A stretch of 64,000 nt of DNA from contig NZ_AP022579.1 in the NCBI RefSeq assembly GCF_010731295.1, positions 248,001 through 312,000 on the forward strand, in the 5' to 3' direction. A model generated the notes under the pieces. That model was not told where the DNA came from, did not search any database, and saw only the letters and a list, made by a program, of their open reading frames with translations. Below, one piece after another: positions 9,493 to 18,884 of the stretch; the first letter of the stretch is position 1, and each line of letters opens with the position of its first letter. This stretch comes from Mycolicibacterium boenickei (GTDB lineage Bacteria > Actinomycetota > Actinomycetes > Mycobacteriales > Mycobacteriaceae). A program made the position numbers and the translations under genes.

Positions 9493-9509
9493 GTTAACCC
9501 TCGGTAACC
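9493..9509. promoter_or_regulatory. Candidate PHO-box-like direct repeat upstream of senX3
   Basis: GTTAACCCTCGGTAACC contains two TAACC units ten bases apart, about 90 bases upstream of the senX3 start. PhoB/PhoP-type regulators, to which RegX3 belongs, bind direct repeats spaced near one helical turn, so autoregulation is plausible. The same region has GTGAAC at 9421-9426 (GTTCAC on the other strand). Binding is inferred from pattern only. Confidence 0.35.
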
Positions 9510-9543
9510 TGCTGTTTGCCCGCAAGCCCGAGTGCTCAGCGAA

Positions 9544-10287
9544 CTATTTCTTGGCGCCCTGCGCGGCGACTGCGGCGGCCCCGGCGGCAGCGGCCTCGGG
9601 ATCGAGGTATTCACCCCCGGCGACCAGCGGCTTGAGGTTCTCGTCGAGTTCGTAGCGCAGCGGGATGCCGGTCGGGATGTTCAGGCCGACCACCTCCTCG
9701 TCGGACATTCCGTCGAGGTATTTGACCAGCGCACGCAGCGAGTTGCCGTGGGCGGCGATCAGCACGGTCTTGCCTGCCTTGAGGTCGGGCACGATCGTGG
9801 CCTCGTAGTACGGCACGAACCGCGTCACCACGTCCTTGAGGCATTCGGTCAGCGGCCCGCCGCCGATGTCGGCGTAGCGCGGGTCGGCGTCCTGGCTGAA
9901 CTCGCTGCCCTTCTCGATGGGCGGCGGCGGGGTGTCGTAGCTGCGCCGCCACGCCATGAACTGCTCGTCGCCGTACTTCTCCTTGGTGGCGGCCTTGTCG
10001 AGGCCCTGCAGGGCGCCGTAGTGCCGTTCGTTGAGCCGCCAGTCGCGGTGCACGGGGATCCAGTGCCGGTCGGCGGCGTCCAGCGCGAGGTTCGCGGTGG
10101 TGATCGCGCGGCGCAGCAGCGACGTGTAGACCACGTCGGGCAGCACGTCGTTCTCCACCAGCAGCTTGCCGCCGCGCACGGCCTCGGTACGGCCCTTCTC
10201 GGTGAGGTCGACGTCGACCCATCCGGTGAACAGGTTCTTCTGGTTCCAGTCGCTCTCACCGTGGCGGAGCAGGATCAGCGTCGGCAT
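9544..10287 (-). CDS. gpmA: 2,3-bisphosphoglycerate-dependent phosphoglycerate mutase
   Basis: 247 residues. Interconverts 3- and 2-phosphoglycerate in glycolysis and gluconeogenesis. The catalytic phosphohistidine motif is [12 protein letters not shown] at the N-terminus. [24 protein letters not shown] and the second catalytic histidine in [14 protein letters not shown] are all present. A short Ala-rich tail ends the protein. The start is ATG 10287; only a weak GAGAAG site precedes it. It sits upstream of senX3-regX3 on the same strand, the order seen in M. tuberculosis (Rv0489), but a 143-base gap with its own promoter signals separates it from senX3. Confidence 0.96.
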   Translation of the reverse strand: MPTLILLRHGESDWNQKNLFTGWVDVDLTEKGRTEAVRGGKLLVENDVLPDVVYTSLLRRAITTANLALDAADRHWIPVHRDWRLNERHYGALQGLDKAATKEKYGDEQFMAWRRSYDTPPPPIEKGSEFSQDADPRYADIGGGPLTECLKDVVTRFVPYYEATIVPDLKAGKTVLIAAHGNSLRALVKYLDGMSDEEVVGLNIPTGIPLRYELDENLKPLVAGGEYLDPEAAAAGAAAVAAQGAKK

Positions 10288-10310
10288 GAAAAGGATCTTC
10301 TCACGACCGC

Positions 10311-10811
10311 TCAGTCGTCGATGAGGTGCTCGAACGCTTCGAGGTTCTTCAGCGACTCACCGCGGGAAACCCGCCACTCCCACTCTTTCTGGATCGATGA
10401 GCGGAACCCCAGCTCCAGCAAGGTGTTGAAGTCGGAGTCGACGGCTTCGAGCACCTGGCCGAGCACCCGGTCGATCTCATCGGCGGTGACCGAGTGCAGG
10501 GCCATCCGGCCGACGAGATAGATGTCGCCGACGTTGTCGAGGGTGTAGGCGACGCCGTAGAGCCTGCGGTTGCGCTTGAGCAGGAACCGGTAGACGCCTT
10601 CGAAGTTCTCGTCGGGCTTGCGGCACACGAACGCCTCGACCCGCACCGAGTGTTCGCCGATGCTCAGGATGGTGTTGGTCTTGAGCTTCCGTTCCCCGGG
10701 CAGCTCGACGACGATGCCGGGCAACCCGCCGTGGGCGCCCTCGTGCCGGTGGTAGACCAGCTCGTGCTCGTCGAGGGTGTCGGTGATGGTCTGTGCGACG
10801 TCGGCCGCCAT
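10311..10811 (-). CDS. YbjN-domain protein, coupled to mshA
   Basis: 166 residues of the YbjN fold, a family linked to stress responses or chaperone-like roles, with function unsettled. Segments such as [20 protein letters not shown] and [20 protein letters not shown] are typical of the mycobacterial members (Rv0487). ATG 10811 overlaps the mshA stop in TAATG, which argues for translational coupling and fixes the start; a much longer reading frame upstream lies inside mshA and is not real. It is followed by gpmA after 23 bases. Confidence 0.85.
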   Translation of the reverse strand: MAADVAQTITDTLDEHELVYHRHEGAHGGLPGIVVELPGERKLKTNTILSIGEHSVRVEAFVCRKPDENFEGVYRFLLKRNRRLYGVAYTLDNVGDIYLVGRMALHSVTADEIDRVLGQVLEAVDSDFNTLLELGFRSSIQKEWEWRVSRGESLKNLEAFEHLIDD

Positions 10812-12115
10812 TACGCCCGCACCCCCCGACGCAGCGCGAACCGCCGCCCGGGACGGCGGCCCGACGCCCTGCGGTGTCGCGAGCGATAGTCGCTCATCGC
10901 GTGGGCGTAGCTGTTCAGCAGGGCATCGACGGTGTGCCCCCACGAGAACTGTGCGGCGTGCGCGGCGGCGGCAACGCTCAGCGGACCGGGATCGCGCTGC
11001 AGCACGTCGTCGATCGCGGCGGCCCAATCGTCCACGTCGTGGCCTTCGACCAGGGCCCCGCTGACCCCGTCGGCCACCGCGACCGGCAGGCCGCCGACGG
11101 CGGCCGCGACCACGGGCGTCCCGCAGGCCTGGGCTTCGATGGCGACCAGGCCGAAGGATTCGGAGTAACTGGGCACGGCGACCAGATCGGCCGCGCGGTA
11201 CACGTTGACCAGCTGTTCGCGAGATTGCGGCGGCAGGAATGTCACCCGGTCGGTGATACCCAGTTCGTCGGCCAGTCGAATCAGGGTGTCCGGTTCGGCC
11301 AGGCCGCTCCCGGACGGCCCGCCGGCGATCAGCACCCGGACCCCGGGCAGTTTGGCGGCGGCGCGCAACAGCACGTCGGGCGCCTTGAGCGGCTGGATCC
11401 GGCCCACGAACGCGACCACCTGTTCGCGGGGCGCGATCCCGAGCACCGCCCGCGCCGCGTCGCGATCCCCGGGCGTGAAGGCGTCCAGATCGACGCCAGG
11501 ATGCACCACATCGATCCGGCCCGGATCGGCGTGATGCAGTGAAACCAGTTGTTGGGCTTCATGTTCGGTGTTGACGATGAGCCGGTCGGCCTCGTCGACC
11601 ACCTGCTGCTCCCCCACCGCACGCAATGGCGGCTCAGGTGAGTCACCGGCAGCCAGGGCGGCGTTCTTCACCGCGGCCAGGGTGTGCGCGGTGTGCACCA
11701 GCGGCACCGCCCAGCGGTCCCGGGCCAGCCAGCCGACCTGACCCGACAGCCAGTAGTGCGAGTGCACGACGTCGTAATAGCCGGGCTCGTGGGTCGCCTC
11801 GGCGCGCAGCACCCCCGCGGTGAACGCGCACAGCTGGGTGGGGAGATCGTATTTGTCCAGGCCCTCGAACGGCCCGGCCACCACGTTGCGCACCAGCACA
11901 CCCGGCGCCACCGGCACCACCGGGGCATCCGACGACGAGGTGGCCCTGGTGAAAACCTCCACCTCGACACCGCGTTTGGCCAGCTGCAATGCGGTCTGCA
12001 GCACGTACACGTTCATCCCGCCGGCGTCACCGGTACCCGGTTGCGCCAGCGGCGAAGTATGTACGGATAACACCGCAACGCGGCGCGGAATCTCGAGGTC
12101 CGTGGCTAGACGCAC
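10811..12115 (-). CDS. mshA: D-inositol-3-phosphate glycosyltransferase, first step of mycothiol synthesis
   Basis: About 434 residues, GT4-family GT-B glycosyltransferase. Joins GlcNAc from UDP-GlcNAc to inositol-3-phosphate to begin mycothiol, the main actinobacterial thiol. The acceptor-side Gly-rich loop ([19 protein letters not shown]) and the donor-side motif ([20 protein letters not shown]) are intact. GTG 12115 is chosen because the known M. smegmatis protein begins RLATDLE in this way (recalled) and because it avoids overlap with the ROK gene ending at 12126. The stop overlaps the YbjN start. Confidence 0.95.
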   Translation of the reverse strand: MRLATDLEIPRRVAVLSVHTSPLAQPGTGDAGGMNVYVLQTALQLAKRGVEVEVFTRATSSSDAPVVPVAPGVLVRNVVAGPFEGLDKYDLPTQLCAFTAGVLRAEATHEPGYYDVVHSHYWLSGQVGWLARDRWAVPLVHTAHTLAAVKNAALAAGDSPEPPLRAVGEQQVVDEADRLIVNTEHEAQQLVSLHHADPGRIDVVHPGVDLDAFTPGDRDAARAVLGIAPREQVVAFVGRIQPLKAPDVLLRAAAKLPGVRVLIAGGPSGSGLAEPDTLIRLADELGITDRVTFLPPQSREQLVNVYRAADLVAVPSYSESFGLVAIEAQACGTPVVAAAVGGLPVAVADGVSGALVEGHDVDDWAAAIDDVLQRDPGPLSVAAAAHAAQFSWGHTVDALLNSYAHAMSDYRSRHRRASGRRPGRRFALRRGVRA

Positions 12116-12125
12116 ACAGACATGT

Positions 12126-13466
12126 CTACACCGCTGCGGATCGGCGGGTTTGAGCGCGCCGCATGGCACCGATCGGATCGGCGTACAGGCCGCCCAGCGA
12201 AACGATGCCGGCGCTGGCCTCCTGGACCCGGTTACCGAACGCCGTCAGCCGGATATCGCGAGGCCCCAGGACCGAACGACGCGCGACCGCGTCCTCCACG
12301 ACCGGCATACCCTCGGGGTATTCGGTGAAGGCCTGACCGCCGAGCACCAGGTCATCGGGGTTGAGCAGATCACGCAGCAGCGCGACGGCCTCGCCGAGCA
12401 CACGGGCCCGGTCCGCCAGCAGCTCGACCGCCTTGTCGTTGCCCTGCCGGGCCGCGCGCAGCACCGTCGCCAGCGTCGAGGACGGGCCCTCGGCCGGGAT
12501 GATCCGCAGTTTGCGGGCGGCGTTGAGCACCGCCTCGTCACTCACGGTGGATTCCAATTGCCCTGAGCCACCCAGCAATTCGGACTGCGCAGGCAGACCG
12601 GCGATGGTTCCGGGACCGCTGGCCGGGGAGTGCACGCGGCCGTCGATGGACAGCGCGTACCCGACGGTCTCACGGGCGTACACGTAGAGGCTGGTGCGGG
12701 CCGGGGCGCCGACGGCCTCGGGCGAGGAACGCCGTCCGCCCAGCAGCAGTTCGGCACCGGCCATCGCGTCGACGTGGGAGGCCACCGACACCGGCAACCC
12801 GAGGGCTTCGGCGAGCACCGGCCCCACGGGGGCGTCGGCCCAGCCGAGCCGGGGGTGGTCGAGGTATCCGGTGGCGCTGTCGACGACTCCACCGGCGGCG
12901 ATACCGACCCACAGCGGGCGACGGCGGTGCCAGCGGCTCAGGTAGCGACGGGCACTGGAGGCCAGCGTGGCCAGCGCGGCGGACTGGGGTCCCGACGGGG
13001 TCGGCGTCTCGACCACGTCCAGGGTGCGGCCGAGCAGGTCGGTGGCCACGATGCTGGTGGTACGCGCGCCGATGTGGACGCCGAGCGTGAGGTAGGGCTC
13101 GTGGTTGACCTCGACGGGCACACGGGGCCGACCGATGGCCCCGGAAACCGCGAGATCGGCACGCTCACGCAGGATTCCGGCGTCGAGCAGCGCGGTGACC
13201 TGACGGTTGACGGTGGCGATGCTGAGCTGGGTGAGCTGTGCGATGGCGTCGCGGGCGATGGGGCCGCGGGTGCGGACCGCGCTGAACACCGACGCCGCGG
13301 CCGCGTCGGGCACCTTCAGCGACGGGGCGACGATGTGCAGCAGCCGCGACTGCGGATAACGCGAGGCGGCGGCCAGCGTCCGGGACGGCCGCGCGGAAGC
13401 ACCTGCGGAGGACACGGAAGCGGCGCGGGAGGAAGTCCGGCGGGGAGCGGCAATAGCGGTGGTCAC
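12126..13466 (-). CDS. ROK-family transcriptional regulator/sugar-kinase-like protein
   Basis: 446 residues. Region about 55-115 is a winged helix ([20 protein letters not shown]), followed by a ROK domain ([43 protein letters not shown]). The usual ROK zinc-binding Cys cluster is not evident. GTG 13466 is supported by AAGGA eight to nine bases upstream. In M. tuberculosis the ortholog Rv0485 regulates a PE/PPE pair elsewhere on the chromosome (recalled). Here it sits directly upstream of mshA with ten bases between, so it may be co-transcribed with mycothiol synthesis. It is divergent from the SDR gene at 13657. Confidence 0.88.
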   Translation of the reverse strand: MTTAIAAPRRTSSRAASVSSAGASARPSRTLAAASRYPQSRLLHIVAPSLKVPDAAAASVFSAVRTRGPIARDAIAQLTQLSIATVNRQVTALLDAGILRERADLAVSGAIGRPRVPVEVNHEPYLTLGVHIGARTTSIVATDLLGRTLDVVETPTPSGPQSAALATLASSARRYLSRWHRRRPLWVGIAAGGVVDSATGYLDHPRLGWADAPVGPVLAEALGLPVSVASHVDAMAGAELLLGGRRSSPEAVGAPARTSLYVYARETVGYALSIDGRVHSPASGPGTIAGLPAQSELLGGSGQLESTVSDEAVLNAARKLRIIPAEGPSSTLATVLRAARQGNDKAVELLADRARVLGEAVALLRDLLNPDDLVLGGQAFTEYPEGMPVVEDAVARRSVLGPRDIRLTAFGNRVQEASAGIVSLGGLYADPIGAMRRAQTRRSAAV

Positions 13467-13643
13467 GTGAATTGTCCTTACTGGTTGTCGGCTGGTGGGG
13501 AGAGACCACACCTGGCGACTCAGCAGGACGAACGAACGGTGTCCGGGTTCAGTCAGGCGCGGCGGGGTGCGCAACAACAACACGCACGCCGCGCGAAGCG
13601 GGACTGGAGGTTTCCGGACACAGAAAGAACTTAGCACGCCATC

Positions 13644-13649
13644 TAATGT
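13644..13649 (+). promoter_or_regulatory. Minus-10 hexamer TAATGT, leaderless SDR start
   Basis: TAATGT lies seven bases before GTG 13657. This is a good TANNNT minus-10 and there is no ribosome-binding site between it and the start codon. Confidence 0.55.
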
Positions 13650-13656
13650 TGGTCAG

Positions 13657-14415
13657 GTGACGACATCTCAGTCAGACAAGAGGGTGGCAGTGGTTACCGG
13701 CGCCAGCGCCGGAATCGGTGCCGCAACCGCCAAATCCCTTGCCGCCCTGGGCTTTCACGTGGTCTGCGTGGCCCGCCGGGCGGACCTGATCCAGGCCCTG
13801 GCCGAGGAGATCGACGGCACCGCGATTGTGGCGGACGTCACTGACCAGGCCGCCGTCGACGCCTTGGCGGCCCAGTTGGACCGGGTGGACGTGCTGGTGA
13901 ACAACGCCGGCGGGGCCAGGGGGCTGGAGCCGGTGGCCGAGGCCGACATCGACCACTGGCGCTGGATGTGGGAGTCCAACGTGCTGGGCACCCTGCGGGT
14001 CACCCGGGCGCTGCTGCCCAAGCTCATCGACTCCGGCGACGGGCTGATCATCACGGTCACCTCGATCGCCGCCGTCGAGATCTATGACAACGGGGCGGGC
14101 TACACCTCGGCCAAGCACGCCCAGGGCGTCCTGCACCGCACCCTGCGCAGCGAATTGCTCGGAAAACCGGTGCGGCTCACCGAGGTTGCGCCCGGAATGG
14201 TGCAGACCGACTTCTCGCTGAACCGCTTCGACGGAGACGAGGAGCGAGCCGAGAAGGTCTACCAGGGGGTCACCCCGCTGGTGGCCGAGGACATCGCCGA
14301 GGTGATCGGTTTCGTCGCGTCACGCCCGTCCCACGTCGACCTCGACCTGATCGTGATCAGGCCGCGTGATCAGGTCAGCGGGGCCGCCGGGTCGCGCTTC
14401 AACCGTCAGGCGTGA
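13657..14415 (+). CDS. Short-chain dehydrogenase/reductase
   Basis: 252 residues, classical SDR. The NADP(H) motif is VVTGASAGIGAATA, NNAGG follows, then the catalytic Ser in TVTSIAAVEIYD and the YxxxK motif as YTSAKHAQ. Relatives of this YdfG/malonic-semialdehyde-reductase type reduce 3-hydroxy acids, but the substrate is not readable. Starts at GTG 13657, seven bases after TAATGT (13644-13649), so it is likely leaderless. Ortholog position Rv0484c. Convergent with the L,D-transpeptidase gene. Confidence 0.9.
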   Translation: MTTSQSDKRVAVVTGASAGIGAATAKSLAALGFHVVCVARRADLIQALAEEIDGTAIVADVTDQAAVDALAAQLDRVDVLVNNAGGARGLEPVAEADIDHWRWMWESNVLGTLRVTRALLPKLIDSGDGLIITVTSIAAVEIYDNGAGYTSAKHAQGVLHRTLRSELLGKPVRLTEVAPGMVQTDFSLNRFDGDEERAEKVYQGVTPLVAEDIAEVIGFVASRPSHVDLDLIVIRPRDQVSGAAGSRFNRQA

Positions 14416-14541
14416 TGCGCCGAAGGCATCCCCCTCATCCGCGCCTCGCCGATTTCGACGTCACGGCCGCACTCCTTCAATTGTCACGACCCCTGTGTCG
14501 AAAACGGCGACCGACGGCCGGAAGGAGCGCCTGCGGAACGA

Positions 14542-15870
14542 TCAGCCGCCCGGCGCGGGCTTCGGCGGAGTGGTGGTCGTGGGCGTGCCCGACAACGTGG
14601 GTGCGTCGGTCGGCGTCGCCGGAGCGCTGGCGGGCAGATTCGACGGCGAATCCTGCGAGGACAGCGCCGACATGGACTTCCACTCGCTCCAGTCCACCGC
14701 CCAGTCCCAGATGTCACCGTCGGCATAGGACAGGTCGATCCGGGTCCCGGTGACCTCGACGGGGTCGCCGTACATCGCGCTGTTGAAGTACTGCTGCGAG
14801 TTCTCCAGGTTGAGGTTGATGCAGCCGTTGGTGACGTTCGTATTGCCCTGCGAGTTGATGCTGTTCGGGTTGCAGTGGATGAACTCGCCGTTGTTGGAGA
14901 TCCGCACCGCGAACCGCTCGTGCACGTTGGAGTAGCCGGCGGCAGGGTTGGTCATCCAGAAGTCCTCGTACTTCTCGGTGACCACGTGGATGCCGCTGCG
15001 GGTGACGTTGCGGTCCAGGTCGCCCTCGCCGTAGCTGCAGGGGAAGTCCATGATCACCGCGCCGGCCCCGTCGAGCACCTGGATGCGGTGGCTGGATGCC
15101 TCGGCCTTGACCACCTGGCGCCGCCCGATCTCGATGTCGAGCGTGGAGTCGGCCGCACCGTAGGCGCCTTCGCCGAAGCTGACGCCGTACAGCGGAGCCT
15201 TGACGCTGACCTTGGTTCCGGCCGGGTAGTACTCGCGGGTGCGGTAGTGCACGCGGGAGCCCCCGGCCTCGTCGGGCAGCCAGGCCCAGCTGCCCTCGAC
15301 CGGCGGCGTGGTGGTGACCTGGAGGGCCTTTTCGATGGCCGCGCGGTACTTGTCGTCGATCGCGGCGTCGAACTGCAGGATGATCGGCGCGGCGACGCCG
15401 ACGACCTGGCCGTCGGCGAGCTGGAACTGGCCGTTGACCTGTTTCTGCGGGGTGACGGTGGTGAACTTGCCCTGCACGGGTTGGGCCTTGCCGTCCTGGC
15501 CCACCACCGAACCGGCCCAGGTGTACGTGGATTCGTAGCCGAGGGGTTCGGTGACAGTGAACGCGGTGCGGTCGCTGTTGAATTTGCCCGCGACCACCTT
15601 GCCGTTGGCGTTGGTCAGGCTGACGCGCTGGAACGAGCCGTTCTCGACCTTCACGCCGACGGGCGCGGTGGGCAGCACATCCTCGGAGTCGGCGGCAGGC
15701 TCGTAGGTCACCGTGGGCGCCGCCGGCTCGTCCGCCTGGGGCGCGGAGATGGGTGATTCTCCCGAGCAGGCAGCCAGCAGTCCGGCTCCCATTCCGACGG
15801 TCAACACCGTCAGGGCACGCCGCCGATTGAACAACGGCGCATCGGCCTCTATATCACCGGCAGGGCTCAC
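14542..15870 (-). CDS. lprQ: L,D-transpeptidase lipoprotein, LprQ/LdtMt5 type
   Basis: 442 residues. A lipoprotein signal with lipobox LLAACS places the anchored cysteine at about residue 35. Two Ig-like domains follow, then a YkuD catalytic domain with [18 protein letters not shown] and the nucleophile motif [10 protein letters not shown]. In typical enzymes the last motif reads SHGC; here the His is replaced by Asn (TNGC). The C-terminal tail is Pro/Ala/Thr-rich. It would form 3-3 peptidoglycan cross-links outside the membrane; the M. tuberculosis counterpart LdtMt5 is reported as unusually resistant to carbapenem acylation. GTG 15870 follows TACCCT by eight bases, inside the end of murB. 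Confidence 0.9.
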   Translation of the reverse strand: MSPAGDIEADAPLFNRRRALTVLTVGMGAGLLAACSGESPISAPQADEPAAPTVTYEPAADSEDVLPTAPVGVKVENGSFQRVSLTNANGKVVAGKFNSDRTAFTVTEPLGYESTYTWAGSVVGQDGKAQPVQGKFTTVTPQKQVNGQFQLADGQVVGVAAPIILQFDAAIDDKYRAAIEKALQVTTTPPVEGSWAWLPDEAGGSRVHYRTREYYPAGTKVSVKAPLYGVSFGEGAYGAADSTLDIEIGRRQVVKAEASSHRIQVLDGAGAVIMDFPCSYGEGDLDRNVTRSGIHVVTEKYEDFWMTNPAAGYSNVHERFAVRISNNGEFIHCNPNSINSQGNTNVTNGCINLNLENSQQYFNSAMYGDPVEVTGTRIDLSYADGDIWDWAVDWSEWKSMSALSSQDSPSNLPASAPATPTDAPTLSGTPTTTTPPKPAPGG

Positions 15871-15876
15871 GTGGAT

Positions 15877-16980
15877 CTAGGGTACTGATAGATCGCACCC
15901 AATCAGAATCGGCTCAGGGTGCAAAGTGATGCCGAAGCGGTCCCGGACGCCCGCTTGCACCGCTCTGGCCAGGGCAATCACGTCGGCACTGTTCGCCTCG
16001 CCACGATTGGTCAACGCCAGCGCATGCTTGGTGGAAAGCCGCGCGGGAGCGCCGTCACCCGGATAGCCCTTGGAGAATCCGGCGTGCTCGACGAGCCAGC
16101 CTGCGGCCAGCTTGACCCCGTCGGGTGCGGGGTAGTGCGGCACCGGTCCGGACTCCGCAGAACCCGCGGCGGCCAGGAAGGTGGCCTGCACGCGCTCGAA
16201 CTCGGCCTGCGACACCACCGGGTTGGTGAAGAACGATCCGACACTCCAGGTGTCGTGGTCATGCTCGTCGAGCACCATGCCTTTGCCCGCGCGCAACTGC
16301 AGCACGGTCTGGCGAACCCGCTGCGGGTCGGCGCGCTCCCCCGGTTCGACGCCGAGCGCGTTGGCCAGCTCGCGGTAGCGCAACGGTGCGCTGCGACCCG
16401 TGTCGTCGAGGGCGAACTCGACCTCAAGCACGATCACGGCGTCGGAATGTTTGAGGATGCTGGTGCGGTACCCGAACTTGAGTTCTTCCGGTGCGGCCCA
16501 ACGGACTTCATCGGTGCGGCGGTCGAGCAGGCGCACCCGGCTGATGGTGTCGGCGACCTCGGCCCCGTACGCACCGACGTTCTGCACCGGGGTGGCTCCG
16601 GCCGATCCGGGGATCCCGGACAGGCATTCGAGCCCGCCGAGCCCGTGCTCCAGTGCGGTGACGACGACGTCGTCGAACACCGCGCCGGCCTCGGCCCGCA
16701 GCAGGCTGCCGTCGACCGTGATGGCGGTGTTGGCCACGCGCACCACGGTGAGGTCGGGCATCGTGTCGGCCAGATCGTCGGCGAGCACCACGTTCGACCC
16801 GCCGGCCAGGACGAGTAACGGCTCGTCTCCTGCGCTCAGGGCGCGCAGCACGTCGATGAGCTGATCGGTGCTGGTGCAGGTGAGCACCCGCGGTGCCACC
16901 GGCCCGACCCGCAGGGTGGTCAGCGGGGCCAGCGCAACCGCCTCGGCAACTGCGACACCGGCAACATACGAACTGACCAC
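15877..16980 (-). CDS. murB: UDP-N-acetylenolpyruvoylglucosamine reductase
   Basis: 367 residues, FAD enzyme. Reduces UDP-GlcNAc-enolpyruvate to UDP-MurNAc in the cytoplasm. [27 protein letters not shown] (FAD loop), [20 protein letters not shown] and [10 protein letters not shown] (catalytic Ser) are all present. The long C-terminal domain lacks the loop and split beta-alpha-beta typical of E. coli-type I enzymes at the usual place, which I could not resolve by eye. GTG 16980 lies eight bases after TACCGT on this strand, so it is likely leaderless. Runs into lprQ after six bases and is probably co-transcribed with it: two consecutive peptidoglycan genes. Confidence 0.95.
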   Translation of the reverse strand: MVSSYVAGVAVAEAVALAPLTTLRVGPVAPRVLTCTSTDQLIDVLRALSAGDEPLLVLAGGSNVVLADDLADTMPDLTVVRVANTAITVDGSLLRAEAGAVFDDVVVTALEHGLGGLECLSGIPGSAGATPVQNVGAYGAEVADTISRVRLLDRRTDEVRWAAPEELKFGYRTSILKHSDAVIVLEVEFALDDTGRSAPLRYRELANALGVEPGERADPQRVRQTVLQLRAGKGMVLDEHDHDTWSVGSFFTNPVVSQAEFERVQATFLAAAGSAESGPVPHYPAPDGVKLAAGWLVEHAGFSKGYPGDGAPARLSTKHALALTNRGEANSADVIALARAVQAGVRDRFGITLHPEPILIGCDLSVP

Positions 16981-16988
16981 GGGCCGTA

Positions 16989-16998
16989 ACGGTAGCCT
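16989..16998. promoter_or_regulatory. Overlapping divergent minus-10 hexamers of murB and the DUF2505 gene
   Basis: On the plus strand TAGCCT (16993-16998) ends exactly eight bases before ATG 17007. On the minus strand TACCGT (16994 down to 16989) ends exactly eight bases before GTG 16980. The two hexamers share the bases at 16993-16994. Both transcripts would be leaderless, and polymerases could not occupy both promoters at once. Confidence 0.55.
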
Positions 16999-17006
16999 GA
17001 CCAGCT

Positions 17007-17513
17007 ATGCCGCGATCATTCGACATGGCCAGCGAGTACGGAGGCAGCGTCGAACAGGTCCATCGCGCATTCGCCGACGAACGGTATTGGCGGGCCCGGC
17101 TCGCCGATTCAGGGGCCGACGAAACCACGCTGGATGCGCTGAACGTGGCCGTTGACGGCGGCATCGAGGCGGTCACCACGCAGATCCTGCGCGCCGACCG
17201 CCTGCCCGGGCTGGTGTCGCAGTTTCACCGCGGCGATCTGAGAATCCGGCGTGAGGAGCACTGGCAGCCCATCCGGGATGGCTCCGCTCACGGCACGGTT
17301 CATGGCTCGATCTCCGGGGCACCGGTGTCGCTCTCCGGGTCCGCGACACTCACCGGCACCGATGCCGGGTCCCGTTTGTCGGTGCACATCACGGTCGAGG
17401 TGCGGGTGCCGCTGGTCGGCGGCAAGATCGAGAGTTTCATCGGCGCACAGCTGGTCGATCTACTCAAAGCCGAGCAGCGCTTCACCTCGGTGTGGATCGC
17501 CGATCACGCCTGA
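17007..17513 (+). CDS. DUF2505 (SRPBCC/polyketide-cyclase-like) protein, first of two paralogues
   Basis: 168 residues. Pattern typical of the DUF2505 family: SVEQVHRAFADERYWRARLA near the N-terminus and VPLVGGKIESFIGAQLVDLL near the C-terminus. The fold is a helix-grip (START-like) cavity that would bind a small hydrophobic molecule; no ligand is known. Ortholog position Rv0481c. ATG 17007 is preceded by TAGCCT with an eight-base gap. The next gene is a diverged paralogue only 23 bases downstream, a tandem duplication. Confidence 0.88.
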   Translation: MPRSFDMASEYGGSVEQVHRAFADERYWRARLADSGADETTLDALNVAVDGGIEAVTTQILRADRLPGLVSQFHRGDLRIRREEHWQPIRDGSAHGTVHGSISGAPVSLSGSATLTGTDAGSRLSVHITVEVRVPLVGGKIESFIGAQLVDLLKAEQRFTSVWIADHA

Positions 17514-17522
17514 GGGCACCGG

Positions 17523-17528
17523 TACCGT
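17523..17528 (+). promoter_or_regulatory. Minus-10 hexamer TACCGT of second DUF2505 gene
   Basis: Sits in the 23-base gap between the two DUF2505 genes, eight bases before GTG 17537. The spacing is identical to that of the first copy's promoter. Confidence 0.5.
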
Positions 17529-17536
17529 CGTTATCC

Positions 17537-18049
17537 GTGAGCAGGCGCCTGGAGTACACGCTGGCCTTCGACGCCCCCGCCGAGGCGGTCTACGCCGTGT
17601 ACGCGAGCGACGAGTACTGGCAGGCCCTCATGGACCGTTACGACGACCTCACGCCAGGGAAGTCCGACATCACCGAGTTCAGGTCGGACGCGCACGGGAT
17701 CGAGGTCGAGTTCCGGCAGGTGCTGCCGCGCGCGGAGCTGCCCGCGATCCTGCGGCCGGTCATCCCGCTCGACATGGCCATCACCCGCAGGCAGTGTTTC
17801 GGCCCGTTCGAGGGACACGGCGCGAGCGGCCACTACGCGGCGTCGGTTGCCCACGTCCCGGGCCGGCTCGACGGCCGCTATGAGCTCAGCGGCGTGCCCA
17901 CGGGTAGCCGGTTGCTGGTCGACAGCACGTGCAAGGTCTCGATGCCCCTGATCGGAGGCAAGCTCGAAGACATGGTCCTGCACACCGTCAACGACGTTTT
18001 CACCGTCGAGGAGGCGTTCACCGCTGACTGGATCGCCGAGCACGTCTAG
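17537..18049 (+). CDS. DUF2505 protein, second paralogue
   Basis: 170 residues. Aligns by eye with the preceding protein along its whole length: EAVYAVYASDEYWQALMDRY matches EQVHRAFADERYWRARLADS, and VSMPLIGGKLEDMVLHTVND matches VRVPLVGGKIESFIGAQLVD. Both end in an FT-x-W-IA-(D/E)H-x pattern. GTG 17537 lies eight bases after TACCGT (17523-17528), again leaderless, so the two copies may be transcribed separately in spite of their closeness. Function unknown. Confidence 0.85.
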   Translation: MSRRLEYTLAFDAPAEAVYAVYASDEYWQALMDRYDDLTPGKSDITEFRSDAHGIEVEFRQVLPRAELPAILRPVIPLDMAITRRQCFGPFEGHGASGHYAASVAHVPGRLDGRYELSGVPTGSRLLVDSTCKVSMPLIGGKLEDMVLHTVNDVFTVEEAFTADWIAEHV

Positions 18050-18116
18050 ACCCGTCGGCGCGGTCACCCGGGGCACCACCGGGTACAACCGGCTACGCCG
18101 CAGTGATCGCTGGCTG

Positions 18117-18833
18117 GTGCACTCACCGCGCGTGCGCAGCGTGCTGCGGGCCGCGGCCGACCCGCTGGTGGTCGACCTCGGGTACGGGGCGCTCCCCGTC
18201 ACCACCCTGGAATTGGCGGCCCGGCTGCAGGCGGTGCGGACCGATGTCCGCGTTGTGGGTCTGGAGATCCATCCAGAGCGGGTGGCCACCGCGCGGGCGG
18301 TGGCGGGTGCCACCGACGTGCGGTTCGAGCTCGGCGGGTTCGAGTTGGCCGGGCTGCGCCCCGTGCTGGTGCGCGCGTTCAACGTGCTGCGGCAGTACCC
18401 GGTCGAGGCCGTGCCGGACGCCTGGGCCACGATGGCGCGCCGGCTCGCACCCGGTGGGCTGATCGTCGACGGAACCTGCGACGAGCTGGGCCGCCGGTGC
18501 TGCTGGGTGCTGCTGGACGAGGCCGGGCCGGTCAGCCTGACGCTGGCCTGCGACCCGTTCAGCATCGAGCGTCCCTCGGATCTGGCCGAGCGGCTGCCGA
18601 AGGTGCTGATCCATCACAACGTCGAGGGTCAGCCCATCCACACGCTGCTGGACGCCGCCGACCGGGCCTGGGCCAGTGCGGCCGGGCACGGCGTGTTCGG
18701 GCCGCGGGTGCGCTGGCGGGCCATGGTGGAACTGCTGCGCGCCGAGGGTTTTCCGGTCGCCGCACCGCGCCGCCGGCTACGGGACGGCGTGCTGACGGTG
18801 CCGTGGGCGACCGTGGCGCCAGCCACAACTTAG
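18117..18833 (+). CDS. Class I SAM-dependent methyltransferase-like protein; true start uncertain
   Basis: 238 residues from GTG 18117. PLVVDLGYGALPVTTLELA is a SAM-binding motif I, VRVVGLEIHPERVATARAV fits motif II, and RRLAPGGLIVDGTCDELG fits the post-motif region. In-frame coding-like sequence continues upstream of GTG 18117 (RGTTGYNRLRRSDRWLVHSP). It resembles the N-terminus of relatives, yet it has no ATG, GTG or TTG in that frame back to the end of the previous gene at 18049. Either the annotated GTG is the real start or a rare start is used. Substrate unknown. Confidence 0.75.
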   Translation: MHSPRVRSVLRAAADPLVVDLGYGALPVTTLELAARLQAVRTDVRVVGLEIHPERVATARAVAGATDVRFELGGFELAGLRPVLVRAFNVLRQYPVEAVPDAWATMARRLAPGGLIVDGTCDELGRRCCWVLLDEAGPVSLTLACDPFSIERPSDLAERLPKVLIHHNVEGQPIHTLLDAADRAWASAAGHGVFGPRVRWRAMVELLRAEGFPVAAPRRRLRDGVLTVPWATVAPATT

Positions 18834-18871
18834 GCCGGTGGCGAGCCACGCATACAGCCCTGTGGCGCCAC

Positions 18872-18877
18872 TAAGCT
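18872..18877 (+). promoter_or_regulatory. Minus-10 hexamer TAAGCT, leaderless nitrilase start
   Basis: TAAGCT ends seven bases before ATG 18885. No Shine-Dalgarno sequence is present. Confidence 0.5.
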
Positions 18878-18884
18878 GAACCGC

